The notes under the pieces are model-generated. The model worked only from the letters and a program-made list of their open reading frames with translations, did no database searches and was not told where the DNA came from. This document shows positions 1 through 6,674 of a stretch of DNA of 21,681 bases, piece after piece. The position numbers and the translations under genes were made by a program. The stretch is taken from positions 1 to 21,681 of the forward strand of contig NZ_CALDMP010000103.1 in NCBI RefSeq assembly GCF_937915125.1. Reading direction: 5' to 3'. The stretch's first letter is position 1. Every line of letters begins with the position of its first letter. The stretch is from an uncultured Ruminococcus sp. (lineage in GTDB: Bacteria > Bacillota > Clostridia > Oscillospirales > Ruminococcaceae).

Positions 1-2
1 TT

Positions 3-150
3 GGTGTTCAAAATAGGGATGTTTTAGAAATGACTGGTTGTTGAGGAGGCACTAAAGTATCATTATACCGATTTCCAGGAAAACAACAACGGTCAGATAC
101 GGGCAAATGTGGAAAATTCGGACAAATACACTTTAGGCAACACCGCATAA
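3..150 (+). pseudogene. Broken coding fragment cut by a small inverted-repeat element
   Basis: Two short open stretches here read like protein but lie in different frames. The first, from base 3, reads GVQNRDVLEMTGC and stops at 42-44. The second runs from base 34 in the next frame and includes YHYTDFQENN, with a composition typical of real protein. It ends at a TAA (148-150) that lies inside the inverted-repeat element starting at 136. I infer the tail of an upstream gene that carries a frameshift and was then truncated by the element. I do not recognise the family, and the start of the gene lies outside the window. A chance open stretch cannot be excluded, since the second part is only about 38 codons long. 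The GAGGAGG at 43-49 falls inside the reading frame as two Glu codons and has no start codon at a useful distance. Confidence 0.3.
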
Positions 151-294
151 AGAGCGCCTAGCGGCTTTGCACATTATTTGCTTGCAGGTTTTCATCTATT
201 TCAAAAAATGCTCGTGAATACGTAAAGTATCCACGAGCATTTATATTTTATCTGACGAGAAATCTGGCTGCTGTCTGACGCATGCAGTATTGCC
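136..294 (+). repeat. MITE-like inverted-repeat element, copy 1 (degenerate right end)
   Basis: This is the first of three related elements (also 1176-1347 and 19188-19358). It begins GGCAACACCGCATAAAGAGC and ends GTATTGCC. The right end has lost the TCTTTGTGCGG block present in the other copies, so it is 159 bp against about 171. A strong internal hairpin occupies 206-242. It encodes no protein. It is probably an old, non-mobile copy. Confidence 0.75.
206..242 (-). terminator. Hairpin inside copy 1, likely terminator of the AraC-type gene
   Basis: The arms ATGCTCGTGAATAC (208-221) and GTATCCACGAGCAT (227-240) pair almost completely around a five-base loop, and the flanking A/T bases extend the stem. 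Read on the minus strand, the stem is followed directly by a run of T (complement of 203-208), as in a Rho-independent terminator. It lies about 100 bp downstream of the minus-strand regulator stop. Function is inferred from structure only. Confidence 0.55.
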
Positions 295-341
295 TTCACG
301 AAAAGACTGCTTTTATGATAATGTCACTTTTATCAGTGATT

Positions 342-1127
342 TTAGCTTGTGTGCCGGAACTGTGATGGTGTTTTCCCGATGGTTTGTTTAAACTGCCGGA
401 TAAAATAAGAGGTGCTGCTGTAGCCGCAACATTGTGCAATTTCCTCCAGGGAAAGCACATCTTGTTTTAACAGCTCACATGCTTTCTGAACTCTGCTCTG
501 AATGAGATCCTGTGTCACACTGTATCCGAATGTATCGGCATATAGGTGCTGAAACCGGGAACGGCTGAGGGATAGTTCCTTTGCCAGCGCATCTATGTTC
601 CAGTCCCGTTCTGGCCAGCGATAAATGCATTCCCGTATCCAGATCAGGCGTTCGCCATAGATGGTTTCAGACAGTACTGCAGTGGGATGTGCGATTTCGA
701 TCTGTTCATGGAGTTTGTACAGCAGCATGCGGAAATAGAGATTCACAATTTCGATTCGGTGGAGATGTGCTGAATAGTATTCATAGCACATGTTGCGCAG
801 AATAGAGGAGATGTTGGAGATATCTCCCAGATGTACGATCTGATTTAGAGGAATATGCAATTGGTATATCAGCTGCTGTTCTTCCTCATCTGGTCCAAAA
901 TGCATCCAGTCGTCAATGTATTCTTCGCCATTTGTAGTGTAATGTTCCGGGTATTCCGGTGTATAGAGGAGAAAGGAGTTTGCCTGTGCATGGATATCTT
1001 TGCCGTCAATCCGAAAAATCCCAGGCGTCTTTGTGAGAAGCAGCAGCCAGTCTCCTGCACCGTTGGGACGGTCGATCATAAAGGTTGCATCATGTTTGTG
1101 GTGATAGCCGATCTCATCCATTCGCAT
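342..1127 (-). CDS. AraC-family transcriptional regulator
   Basis: This is a 261-residue cytoplasmic DNA-binding regulator. The N-terminal half (about residues 5-130) looks like the cupin-type ligand-binding domain of sugar-responsive AraC regulators, with IDGKDIHAQANSFLLYTP and a following DWMHF segment. The last 100 residues hold the two helix-turn-helix units, seen in LAKELSLSRSRFQHLYADTF and then IAQCCGYSSTSYFIRQFKQT, ending GKTPSQFR as is usual for the family. A longer frame reaches 1217, but its first 30 codons run into the repeat element at 1176-1347. AAAGGA sits about 11 bases before the ATG at 1127, so I place the start there. It diverges from the GH74-like gene, which suggests it may control that gene or the mannan operon in response to a plant sugar. 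The ligand is not readable from sequence. Confidence 0.88.
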   Translation of the reverse strand: MRMDEIGYHHKHDATFMIDRPNGAGDWLLLLTKTPGIFRIDGKDIHAQANSFLLYTPEYPEHYTTNGEEYIDDWMHFGPDEEEQQLIYQLHIPLNQIVHLGDISNISSILRNMCYEYYSAHLHRIEIVNLYFRMLLYKLHEQIEIAHPTAVLSETIYGERLIWIRECIYRWPERDWNIDALAKELSLSRSRFQHLYADTFGYSVTQDLIQSRVQKACELLKQDVLSLEEIAQCCGYSSTSYFIRQFKQTIGKTPSQFRHTS

Positions 1128-1175
1128 TTCTGTCACAGTCCTTTCTCTCCGGTAAAACCATACCATTATTTTTAT

Positions 1176-1347
1176 GGCAACACCGCACAAAGAGCGCCTG
1201 ACGGCTTTGCACGTCATATGCTTGCATCTTTTCCGTCATATTTCACAAAAATGCTCGTGAATACACAAAGTATTCACTGCGCTTTTTGTTTCATCTGACG
1301 AAAAATCTGATGGCGCATATGACGCACAATCTTTGTGCGGTATTGCC
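1176..1347 (+). repeat. MITE-like inverted-repeat element, copy 2
   Basis: This 172 bp element is bounded by inverted ends: GGCAACACCGCACAAAGA at 1176-1193 and TCTTTGTGCGGTATTGCC at 1330-1347, complementary over 18 bases with one difference. The centre has a hairpin, GTGAATAC-ACAAA-GTATTCAC. It lies 48 bp before the AraC-type start codon and about 40 bp before the predicted GH74 promoter, filling most of the divergent intergenic space. I see no convincing target-site duplication at this copy. Confidence 0.85.
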
Positions 1348-1384
1348 CTAAACAAATAGTAGAATTCGCTATAAAATACTTCGC

Positions 1385-1413
1385 TTGTGTACAACTGCCT
1401 GCTGTGGTATGAT
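1385..1413 (+). promoter_or_regulatory. Sigma-A-like promoter of the GH74-like gene
   Basis: TTGTGT (1385-1390) and TATGAT (1408-1413) are separated by 17 bases, and the -10 box continues into AAT. The predicted start point is about 45 bases before the start codon. The -35 box overlaps CTTGTGTAC (1384-1392), a 9-mer whose reverse complement also occurs in the leader of the mannan operon. Confidence 0.55.
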
Positions 1414-1465
1414 AATGGTAAAGAAAACGGGATACGCAATAAAAAATCATGAGGAGGTATGACAC

Positions 1466-3574
1466 ATGCGTATGCTGAAGCAAACCATAGCAGCTCTGAC
1501 AGCAAGCAGTCTGATACTCACAAATGCGTTGTTGATCCAGGTGCATCAGAGATATGAACATGTCTATGCAGCTGAAACAGCTTCAATTGAAAACAATATG
1601 GAATGGGGCACGCTCCAGATCACAGGAGGCGGTTTTGTTTCCGGTATTGTCACTGGTCAGGAGGTCATGTATGCCCGCACGGACGTAGGCGGTGCATACA
1701 AGTACAACTTCGAAACAAAACGCTGGGAACAGCTCATGAACTTTATCACCGAACAGGGCAAGGGCAGCATTGTGGTGGCAGATGTGGGCTCTGACAATTT
1801 CCAGCCTCTGAGTGATGATCTGCCTGACGATTGTTTCCCGGCGCGCATCAGCAAAGATGCCAACGGCGATTTCCTCATTACCTATGTAGCAACCATTACA
1901 TTCGGCGCAGGAAACGGCGGTATTTATCGCTACGATCCGGATACTGGTGCAGTGGAGGATATTTCGCCGGAGAAAAACAGCTTCGGCGCCTGCATGAGTG
2001 CACCGGATAATGCCAATGAGCTGATTGCAACCACCTGCGGTGTATGGAGCATTCAGCGATGGGATGACACTGGAGAACATGACCAATACGGTGAGTGGCT
2101 CTATCGTTCTGAGGATGGCGGAAAAACCTGGACTTCTATTTATCCGGGCAAGCAGGGGGACTATGTGTGGGATCCGGAAACAGGCGATGTTCATCCCACG
2201 CAGCTGTATGATTATCTCCACGATGACGGATGCAGTTGGGTATACGGCAAGGCGATCCACTGGTCCGGTGCACTGGTACTGAATCCTCAGAATCCGGAAC
2301 AGATCATGGTTTCTTCCGGAAACGGCGTGTTCCAGTGGAATGATATCTGGTCGGATTATCCGGTGGCAACCTTCCATGCAAAGGGCATTGAGGAAGTAGT
2401 TGCCCATGATTTTGTCAGCATTCCGGGCGGAGACAATTACTCTGTTATTTATGACTATGACGGATTCCGTCATAGGGCAGTCGACCAGCAGGGGGAGCAG
2501 TTTCAGCCCAATATGGGTTCTACTTTAGCAATTGCTTATTGTCCCCAGAATCCGGATGTACTAGTTCGCTGTGCGGATAAAACAGGACAGGGCTATTACA
2601 CGATGGACGGCGGCGACACATGGACAGAGATGAGTCTGCCGGGCGGCGGCGGAAAGGCTGCCATTACGCAGCTGGAGGACAGCACCTATCGTATTTTTAA
2701 AAGTGAACAGGAAGGTGCCGGGGTTTCCTATACAGATGACTTCGGGAAAACCTGGAACCAGACAGAGGGCATCAAAGGTTCGAAAACCACTTATATGCTG
2801 GTAGAACCAAAAAATCCTGCTGTGATCTACGCCTATACCACGCAGTATAACTCCTGGTGGGCAGCAGATAAGACAAAGACAGAGCCGACCTTTGAGGATG
2901 CACACTATTCTTTCTATATCAGCACGGATTATGGAAAGACGTTTACTGGTTCTGACATTGCACGTTATGACGAATGTGACCAGGCAGGACGAATCGCTTA
3001 CCTTAGTGAAGACAATCTTATGGTGGGTGCGGGTTGGTACGGTATGTATCATATTACCAACGGCGGACAGACCATCGAGAAAAATGATGTCTATTACTGT
3101 AAATCCATTGGCTATGGCGCACCGGAAAAAGAAGGCGACCTGAACACGCTTTACATGTGGGGCAAACCGCAAGAAAACGATCGGGAGGGAATCTATCGTT
3201 CTCAGGACGGCGGCGAAACATGGGTCGCTATCAATACCACAAAGCATTATGGCGGAACAGGCAACGGCAATTTTATTGTAGGCGACATGAATGAATTCGG
3301 TACAGTGTATATGAGCACAGTCGGCATGGGTATTGTTTATGGAAGACTATCTGATGGAAAAACAGATCCGCCTGTAACACCCACAGAACCGGATGAGCCG
3401 ATCATCGGTGATATCAGCCAAGACGGCAAACTGGACAAAAAGGACATACAGCTTCTTCAGAAATATTTGCTGAACGAGAAAAAATTGTCGAAAGAGCAGG
3501 CACAGATCGCCGATCTGAACCAGGATGGTGCAGTGAACGGCTTTGACCTTGCACTTCTCCGACAGAAAAAATAA
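1466..3574 (+). CDS. Secreted GH74-like glycosidase with C-terminal dockerin
   Basis: This 702-residue secreted protein has a signal peptide ending near VYA|AE (residue 35), a beta-propeller region (about 45-635), a Pro/Thr linker and a type I dockerin (about 648-702). GH74 hallmarks are GGGFVSGI, RTDVGGAY with Asp73, KGIEE, and YDYDGFRH with Asp330; the two Asp match the positions of the catalytic pair of GH74 xyloglucanases. Asp-box motifs occur near residues 214 (RSEDGGKTW), 379 and 578. Family members attack the glucan backbone of xyloglucan or its oligosaccharides. The Asp pair is about 257 residues apart, less than I recall for characterised GH74 enzymes, and the catalytic part is about 600 residues instead of about 730. 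It may be a shortened or divergent branch. The dockerin repeats (DISQDGKLDKKD, DLNQDGAVNGFD) differ from those of the nearby mannanases. GAGGAGG lies 8 bases before the ATG. It is probably transcribed alone. Confidence 0.82.
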   Translation: MRMLKQTIAALTASSLILTNALLIQVHQRYEHVYAAETASIENNMEWGTLQITGGGFVSGIVTGQEVMYARTDVGGAYKYNFETKRWEQLMNFITEQGKGSIVVADVGSDNFQPLSDDLPDDCFPARISKDANGDFLITYVATITFGAGNGGIYRYDPDTGAVEDISPEKNSFGACMSAPDNANELIATTCGVWSIQRWDDTGEHDQYGEWLYRSEDGGKTWTSIYPGKQGDYVWDPETGDVHPTQLYDYLHDDGCSWVYGKAIHWSGALVLNPQNPEQIMVSSGNGVFQWNDIWSDYPVATFHAKGIEEVVAHDFVSIPGGDNYSVIYDYDGFRHRAVDQQGEQFQPNMGSTLAIAYCPQNPDVLVRCADKTGQGYYTMDGGDTWTEMSLPGGGGKAAITQLEDSTYRIFKSEQEGAGVSYTDDFGKTWNQTEGIKGSKTTYMLVEPKNPAVIYAYTTQYNSWWAADKTKTEPTFEDAHYSFYISTDYGKTFTGSDIARYDECDQAGRIAYLSEDNLMVGAGWYGMYHITNGGQTIEKNDVYYCKSIGYGAPEKEGDLNTLYMWGKPQENDREGIYRSQDGGETWVAINTTKHYGGTGNGNFIVGDMNEFGTVYMSTVGMGIVYGRLSDGKTDPPVTPTEPDEPIIGDISQDGKLDKKDIQLLQKYLLNEKKLSKEQAQIADLNQDGAVNGFDLALLRQKK

Positions 3575-3615
3575 AGGTAGCATCATATGAAGAGCGCTTG
3601 ATGAATCTGTATGTC

Positions 3616-3774
3616 ATACTAATCCCATATTAACCTGTTGAAGAATTTGCCGCTATCATTTCGTCACTCTGCGTTGCCCGCCCTTGGCAGGCGACAGCCT
3701 GCCTGCGGTTGGGCGCCATGACCCACAAAATGCTATCTGGCAACTTCTTCAACAGAACGATAAGGGATTAGTAT
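3616..3774. repeat. Long palindromic element with ATACTAATCCC ends
   Basis: This 159 bp non-coding element is close to a complete inverted repeat. The ends are ATACTAATCCC and GGGATTAGTAT. Further in, CTGTTGAAGAATTTGCC pairs with GGCAACTTCTTCAACAG, and the apex is GGCAGGC-GACA-GCCTGCC. It lies between the GH74-like gene and the LacI-type promoter and is unrelated to the GGCAAYACC elements. As RNA it would fold into one long hairpin that could stop transcription from the gene upstream. It may be a second MITE-like family or an intergenic palindromic repeat. Confidence 0.75.
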
Positions 3775-3842
3775 CACGTCTCATTTTCTGGTTTTTTACA
3801 ATTTGTTTACGTAGGAAGAGGATAGTTTTGCTGACTTTCCAC

Positions 3843-3871
3843 TTGACAAATTAGCTAAATTGCAGTATAAT
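3843..3871 (+). promoter_or_regulatory. Consensus sigma-A promoter of the LacI-type gene
   Basis: TTGACA (3843-3848) and TATAAT (3866-3871) both match the consensus exactly and are separated by 17 bases. The start codon at 3900 gives a leader of about 20 bases. This is the best promoter in the window, and its overlap with the paired palindromes suggests a strong promoter held down by a repressor. Confidence 0.88.
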
Positions 3872-3879
3872 TAGCTAAA
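3849..3879 (+). promoter_or_regulatory. Paired operator candidate, AATTAGCTAAA twice
   Basis: The 11-mer AATTAGCTAAA, centred on the palindrome TTAGCTAA, occurs at 3849-3859 and again at 3869-3879, exactly 20 bases apart or about two helical turns. The first lies in the promoter spacer and the second covers the end of the -10 box and the start point. I infer autorepression by the adjacent LacI-type protein. No copy of TTAGCTAA is seen in the promoter of the downstream operon. Confidence 0.5.
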
Positions 3880-3899
3880 AAGAAGTGGGGGCAAAAAGA

Positions 3900-4907
3900 A
3901 TGGCAAAAGCGGTACGCATGTCAGATATTGCAGAACGTTTGCATGTCAGCATTGTGACAGTATCCAAAGCGCTTGCTGGAAAAGATGGCGTCAGTGAAGA
4001 GATGCGCCAGGAAATCCAACAGCTTGCACAGGAAATGGGGTATCAGGGAAAGAAAAACAGGACGACACCGTCTGCTGCCTATACCCTTGGAATTGTCACG
4101 TCTTATCGTTATATTGAACAGGGACAGTCATTTTATTGGAATCTGTATGAAAGAGTCCTGTATCATCTGACGCAGAATGGACATCTAGGAATCCTGGAAG
4201 TGGTCACAGATGAGGCGGAACAGGAACAGCAGATCCCGCGGTTGGTGCAGGAGGAACGGGTAGACGGCGTCATTGTCATGGGCAATTTTACGTCGGCATA
4301 CCGGAATGCACTGGTAGCAGCTGGTATTCCCATGGTAGTCCTGGATGCTTTTGATGCTCGGTTTCATCAGGATGCTGTCATTTCTGATGGCTATTATGGA
4401 ATGTATACCATGGTGGATTATTTGCTGCAAATGGGTCATCGGGATATTGTATTTGTGGGCTCTGTCAATGAGACAAGCAGCATTACAGATCGATATTATG
4501 GCTATTGCCGTGCCATGCGGGAAGCGGGAATTCCTGTGACGGAGTCCAGCATACTGCCGGATCGTGATGCAGAGGGAAAAGTCGTGGTATCACTGGAACG
4601 GATGAAAAAGATGCCAACTGCATTTGCTTGCAACTGCGATATCACAGCGCATATGTTGATCAATCAGCTCAAGCAAAAAGGAATTCGGGTGCCGGAGGAT
4701 GTATCTGTGGTAGGGTTTGACAACTATGTACTGGCTGAGTTTGCACAGCCGCCTCTGACCACTTATGCTGTCGATCTGGATCATATGGCAAAAATAAGCG
4801 CTCAGCAGCTGATCCGCCGTATCCAGAAGCCGGATGCCGATGTGCGGCGCATTGTGGTAAGCGGAAAGCTTGTGGTGCGGGAAAGTGTGCGACGACTGGG
4901 CGTTTAA
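3900..4907 (+). CDS. LacI-family transcriptional regulator
   Basis: This 335-residue cytoplasmic repressor-type regulator has an N-terminal LacI helix-turn-helix (about residues 7-55: MSDIAERLHVSIVTVSKALA, then EMGYQ). A periplasmic-binding-protein-like sugar-sensing core follows, with EERVDGVIVMG, the DYLLQMGHRDIVFVGS segment and the PEDVSVVGFDN motif. The frame extends back to a GTG at 3885, but that codon sits in the G-rich ribosome-binding stretch (GTGGGGG), so the ATG at 3900 is preferred. It lies upstream of, and in the same direction as, the mannan operon, but is separated from it by a terminator and about 385 bp, so it has its own transcript. By position it is the likely local regulator, with a mannooligosaccharide or mannobiose as possible effector; the effector is inference. 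Confidence 0.92.
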   Translation: MAKAVRMSDIAERLHVSIVTVSKALAGKDGVSEEMRQEIQQLAQEMGYQGKKNRTTPSAAYTLGIVTSYRYIEQGQSFYWNLYERVLYHLTQNGHLGILEVVTDEAEQEQQIPRLVQEERVDGVIVMGNFTSAYRNALVAAGIPMVVLDAFDARFHQDAVISDGYYGMYTMVDYLLQMGHRDIVFVGSVNETSSITDRYYGYCRAMREAGIPVTESSILPDRDAEGKVVVSLERMKKMPTAFACNCDITAHMLINQLKQKGIRVPEDVSVVGFDNYVLAEFAQPPLTTYAVDLDHMAKISAQQLIRRIQKPDADVRRIVVSGKLVVRESVRRLGV

Positions 4908-4976
4908 TTTGCGAAGTCTAGCGCTTTTCGTTATGTGTGATTTTTATCGTGCTTTGGGATCATTTTAAATGCTTTT

Positions 4977-5020
4977 AAACCGTCTGTGGGGAGGATTTCC
5001 TGTAGGCGGTTTTATTTTTT
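4977..5020 (+). terminator. Rho-independent terminator after the LacI-type gene
   Basis: AAACCGTCTGTGGG can pair with CCTGTAGGCGGTTT, allowing G-U pairs, and the stem is followed by TTATTTTTT. It lies about 70 bp after the regulator stop codon and separates it from the mannan operon. Confidence 0.72.
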
Positions 5021-5168
5021 AGGTAAAAAACGAGAATGGAAAAGTGCTAAAGTATAAAATTGATAATACTGACCAATATTTCTGTGAAACTGTTTGTGGA
5101 ATATGGATAATATAGATACCTTTAAATTGTGTAAAACGCAGAAAAATGATTTTAAGCTCAATTTTAAC

Positions 5169-5197
5169 TTGACTTTTAAGTAAAAATAGAGTAAGAT
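5169..5197 (+). promoter_or_regulatory. Sigma-A-like promoter of the mannan operon
   Basis: TTGACT (5169-5174) and TAAGAT (5192-5197) are separated by 17 bases. The surroundings are AT-rich, and the predicted leader to the start codon at 5293 is about 90 bases. No other promoter of similar quality is apparent between the terminator at 4977-5020 and the binding-protein gene. Confidence 0.62.
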
Positions 5198-5236
5198 ATA
5201 TTCAACAGGAAAAAACACCCACGAGGTTCGTAACCA

Positions 5237-5267
5237 GTACACAAGCCCGGACAGCGGCGATGTGTAC
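5237..5267 (+). promoter_or_regulatory. Inverted repeat in the leader of the mannan operon
   Basis: GTACACA (5237-5243) and TGTGTAC (5261-5267) are exact inverted copies separated by 17 bases, just upstream of the ribosome binding site. It could be an operator or an RNA hairpin. GTACACAAG here is the reverse complement of CTTGTGTAC at the -35 box of the GH74-like gene, which hints at a shared regulator. The function is speculative. Confidence 0.3.
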
Positions 5268-5292
5268 AAATAATCAAATGGAGGAATGGACT

Positions 5293-6651
5293 ATGAAACA
5301 AAGATGGATGGCATTCGTACTGGCAGGACTCACAGCAGCGGCAATGACCGCATGCGGCTCTGATGCAGGAAGTGCAAAAAAAGAGAGTCCGTCCGTATCC
5401 TATATGGATATGAAAGTCGGCGAAACTGCAACAGACATCAAGGCTGACCTGAAGATTCTGACAAACCGTACCGATCTGATCGAAGTAGAGTTTGCGGATT
5501 ATGTGTCGGAATTCACAGCAATGTATCCCAATGTCACAATTACATATGAGGGCATCACAGACTATGACAACGATGCCACAACGCGTCTGACTTCCGGTGA
5601 TTGGGGCGATATCTGCTGTATTCCTGCTACTGTGGATCTGAGTGAGTTGAGCAATTACTTTGAAGCATTTGGCAGCTATGATCAGTTCAAAGAAGTGTAC
5701 GAGTTCACAGACAAGAAGATGTATGACAACACTGTGTATGGCATCCCAAGCATGGGCAACGTCAGCGGAATTGTATACAACAAGGCTGTGTTCGAAGAAG
5801 CCGGCATTATAGAACTGCCGAAGACACCGGATGCCTTTCTGGATGATCTGCAGCTGATCGCTGACAAGACGGATGCCATTCCGCTGTATACGAACTATGC
5901 TGCAGGCTGGACGCTGACAGCGTGGGATGCATATATTTCCGGCGGTGCGACTGGAGATGCAGACTTTAAAAACAATGGTCTGGCACACGCGAAAGATCCT
6001 TTTGCAAAGCGGGATGATATGACAGGACCCTATGCTGTATACGATGTGCTGTATGAGGCAGTGGCTCGTGGACTGACAGAGGATGATCCCACCACCACTG
6101 ACTGGGAAGGCTGCAAGGTACAGATCAACGAGGGCAACATCGGCTGTATGGTTCTGGGCAGCTGGGCAGTGCCCCAGATGCAGGCAGGCGGTCCGAATGC
6201 GGATGATATCGCCTATATGCCGTTTCCCATCACGGTTGACGGTCAGCAGTATGCTTCTGCCAGCGCTGACTATTGCTACGGTGTAAATGTGAACAGCAGC
6301 GCCGATGAAAAGACAGCGGCTATGCTGTATATCAAGTGGCTCACAGAATCCTCCGGTTTTGCCGGCAGCCAGGGCGGTATTCCAATTGTAAAGGGCGATG
6401 CGTATCCGGAATCTCTGGAAAGCTTTGCAGATACAACATTGATTACAGACAATCCGGCACCCAGCGGTGAGGAAGATCTGTTCAACAACATCAACAACGG
6501 CTCTGAAATTTCCCTGGATGCTGACCCGACCCATGTTGCTGCCATTGTAGAAGCTGCCATTGGCGGAACAAAAACCATGGAAGAGATTGCAGACGAATGG
6601 AATGCTGCGTGGGCCAGTGCGCAGGAAAGCAACGGTGTAACACCCCAGTAA
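5293..6651 (+). CDS. ABC transporter sugar-binding lipoprotein (CUT1 type)
   Basis: This 452-residue lipoprotein captures extracellular oligosaccharides for the ABC permeases encoded next. A short charged N-terminus, a hydrophobic stretch and the lipobox MTAC place the lipid-modified Cys at residue 21. The mature part has features of family 1 extracellular solute-binding proteins: DLKILTNRTD, a VTITYEGITDYD segment, YGIPSMGNVSGIVYNKAVFEEAG and the late EGNIGCMVLGSWAVPQM. The frame opens at 5260, but GGAGG at 5280-5284 sits 8 bases before the ATG at 5293, and the lipoprotein signal begins there. It is the first gene of the mannan operon, and the permease starts 23 bp after its stop. By context the substrate is probably beta-1,4-mannooligosaccharide, though sequence alone does not fix specificity. 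Confidence 0.92.
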   Translation: MKQRWMAFVLAGLTAAAMTACGSDAGSAKKESPSVSYMDMKVGETATDIKADLKILTNRTDLIEVEFADYVSEFTAMYPNVTITYEGITDYDNDATTRLTSGDWGDICCIPATVDLSELSNYFEAFGSYDQFKEVYEFTDKKMYDNTVYGIPSMGNVSGIVYNKAVFEEAGIIELPKTPDAFLDDLQLIADKTDAIPLYTNYAAGWTLTAWDAYISGGATGDADFKNNGLAHAKDPFAKRDDMTGPYAVYDVLYEAVARGLTEDDPTTTDWEGCKVQINEGNIGCMVLGSWAVPQMQAGGPNADDIAYMPFPITVDGQQYASASADYCYGVNVNSSADEKTAAMLYIKWLTESSGFAGSQGGIPIVKGDAYPESLESFADTTLITDNPAPSGEEDLFNNINNGSEISLDADPTHVAAIVEAAIGGTKTMEEIADEWNAAWASAQESNGVTPQ

Positions 6652-6674
6652 GCGCAGAAAGGGCGTGAACCCAC

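Noticed and set aside
1128..1217. N-terminal extension of the AraC-type protein
   Set aside because: These 30 codons run into the end of repeat copy 2, while a ribosome site fits the ATG at 1127.
5222..5292. Start of the binding protein at 5260 (ATG)
   Set aside because: That start lies before the ribosome binding site at 5280-5284 and adds a non-signal peptide; the ATG at 5293 gives a proper lipoprotein signal.
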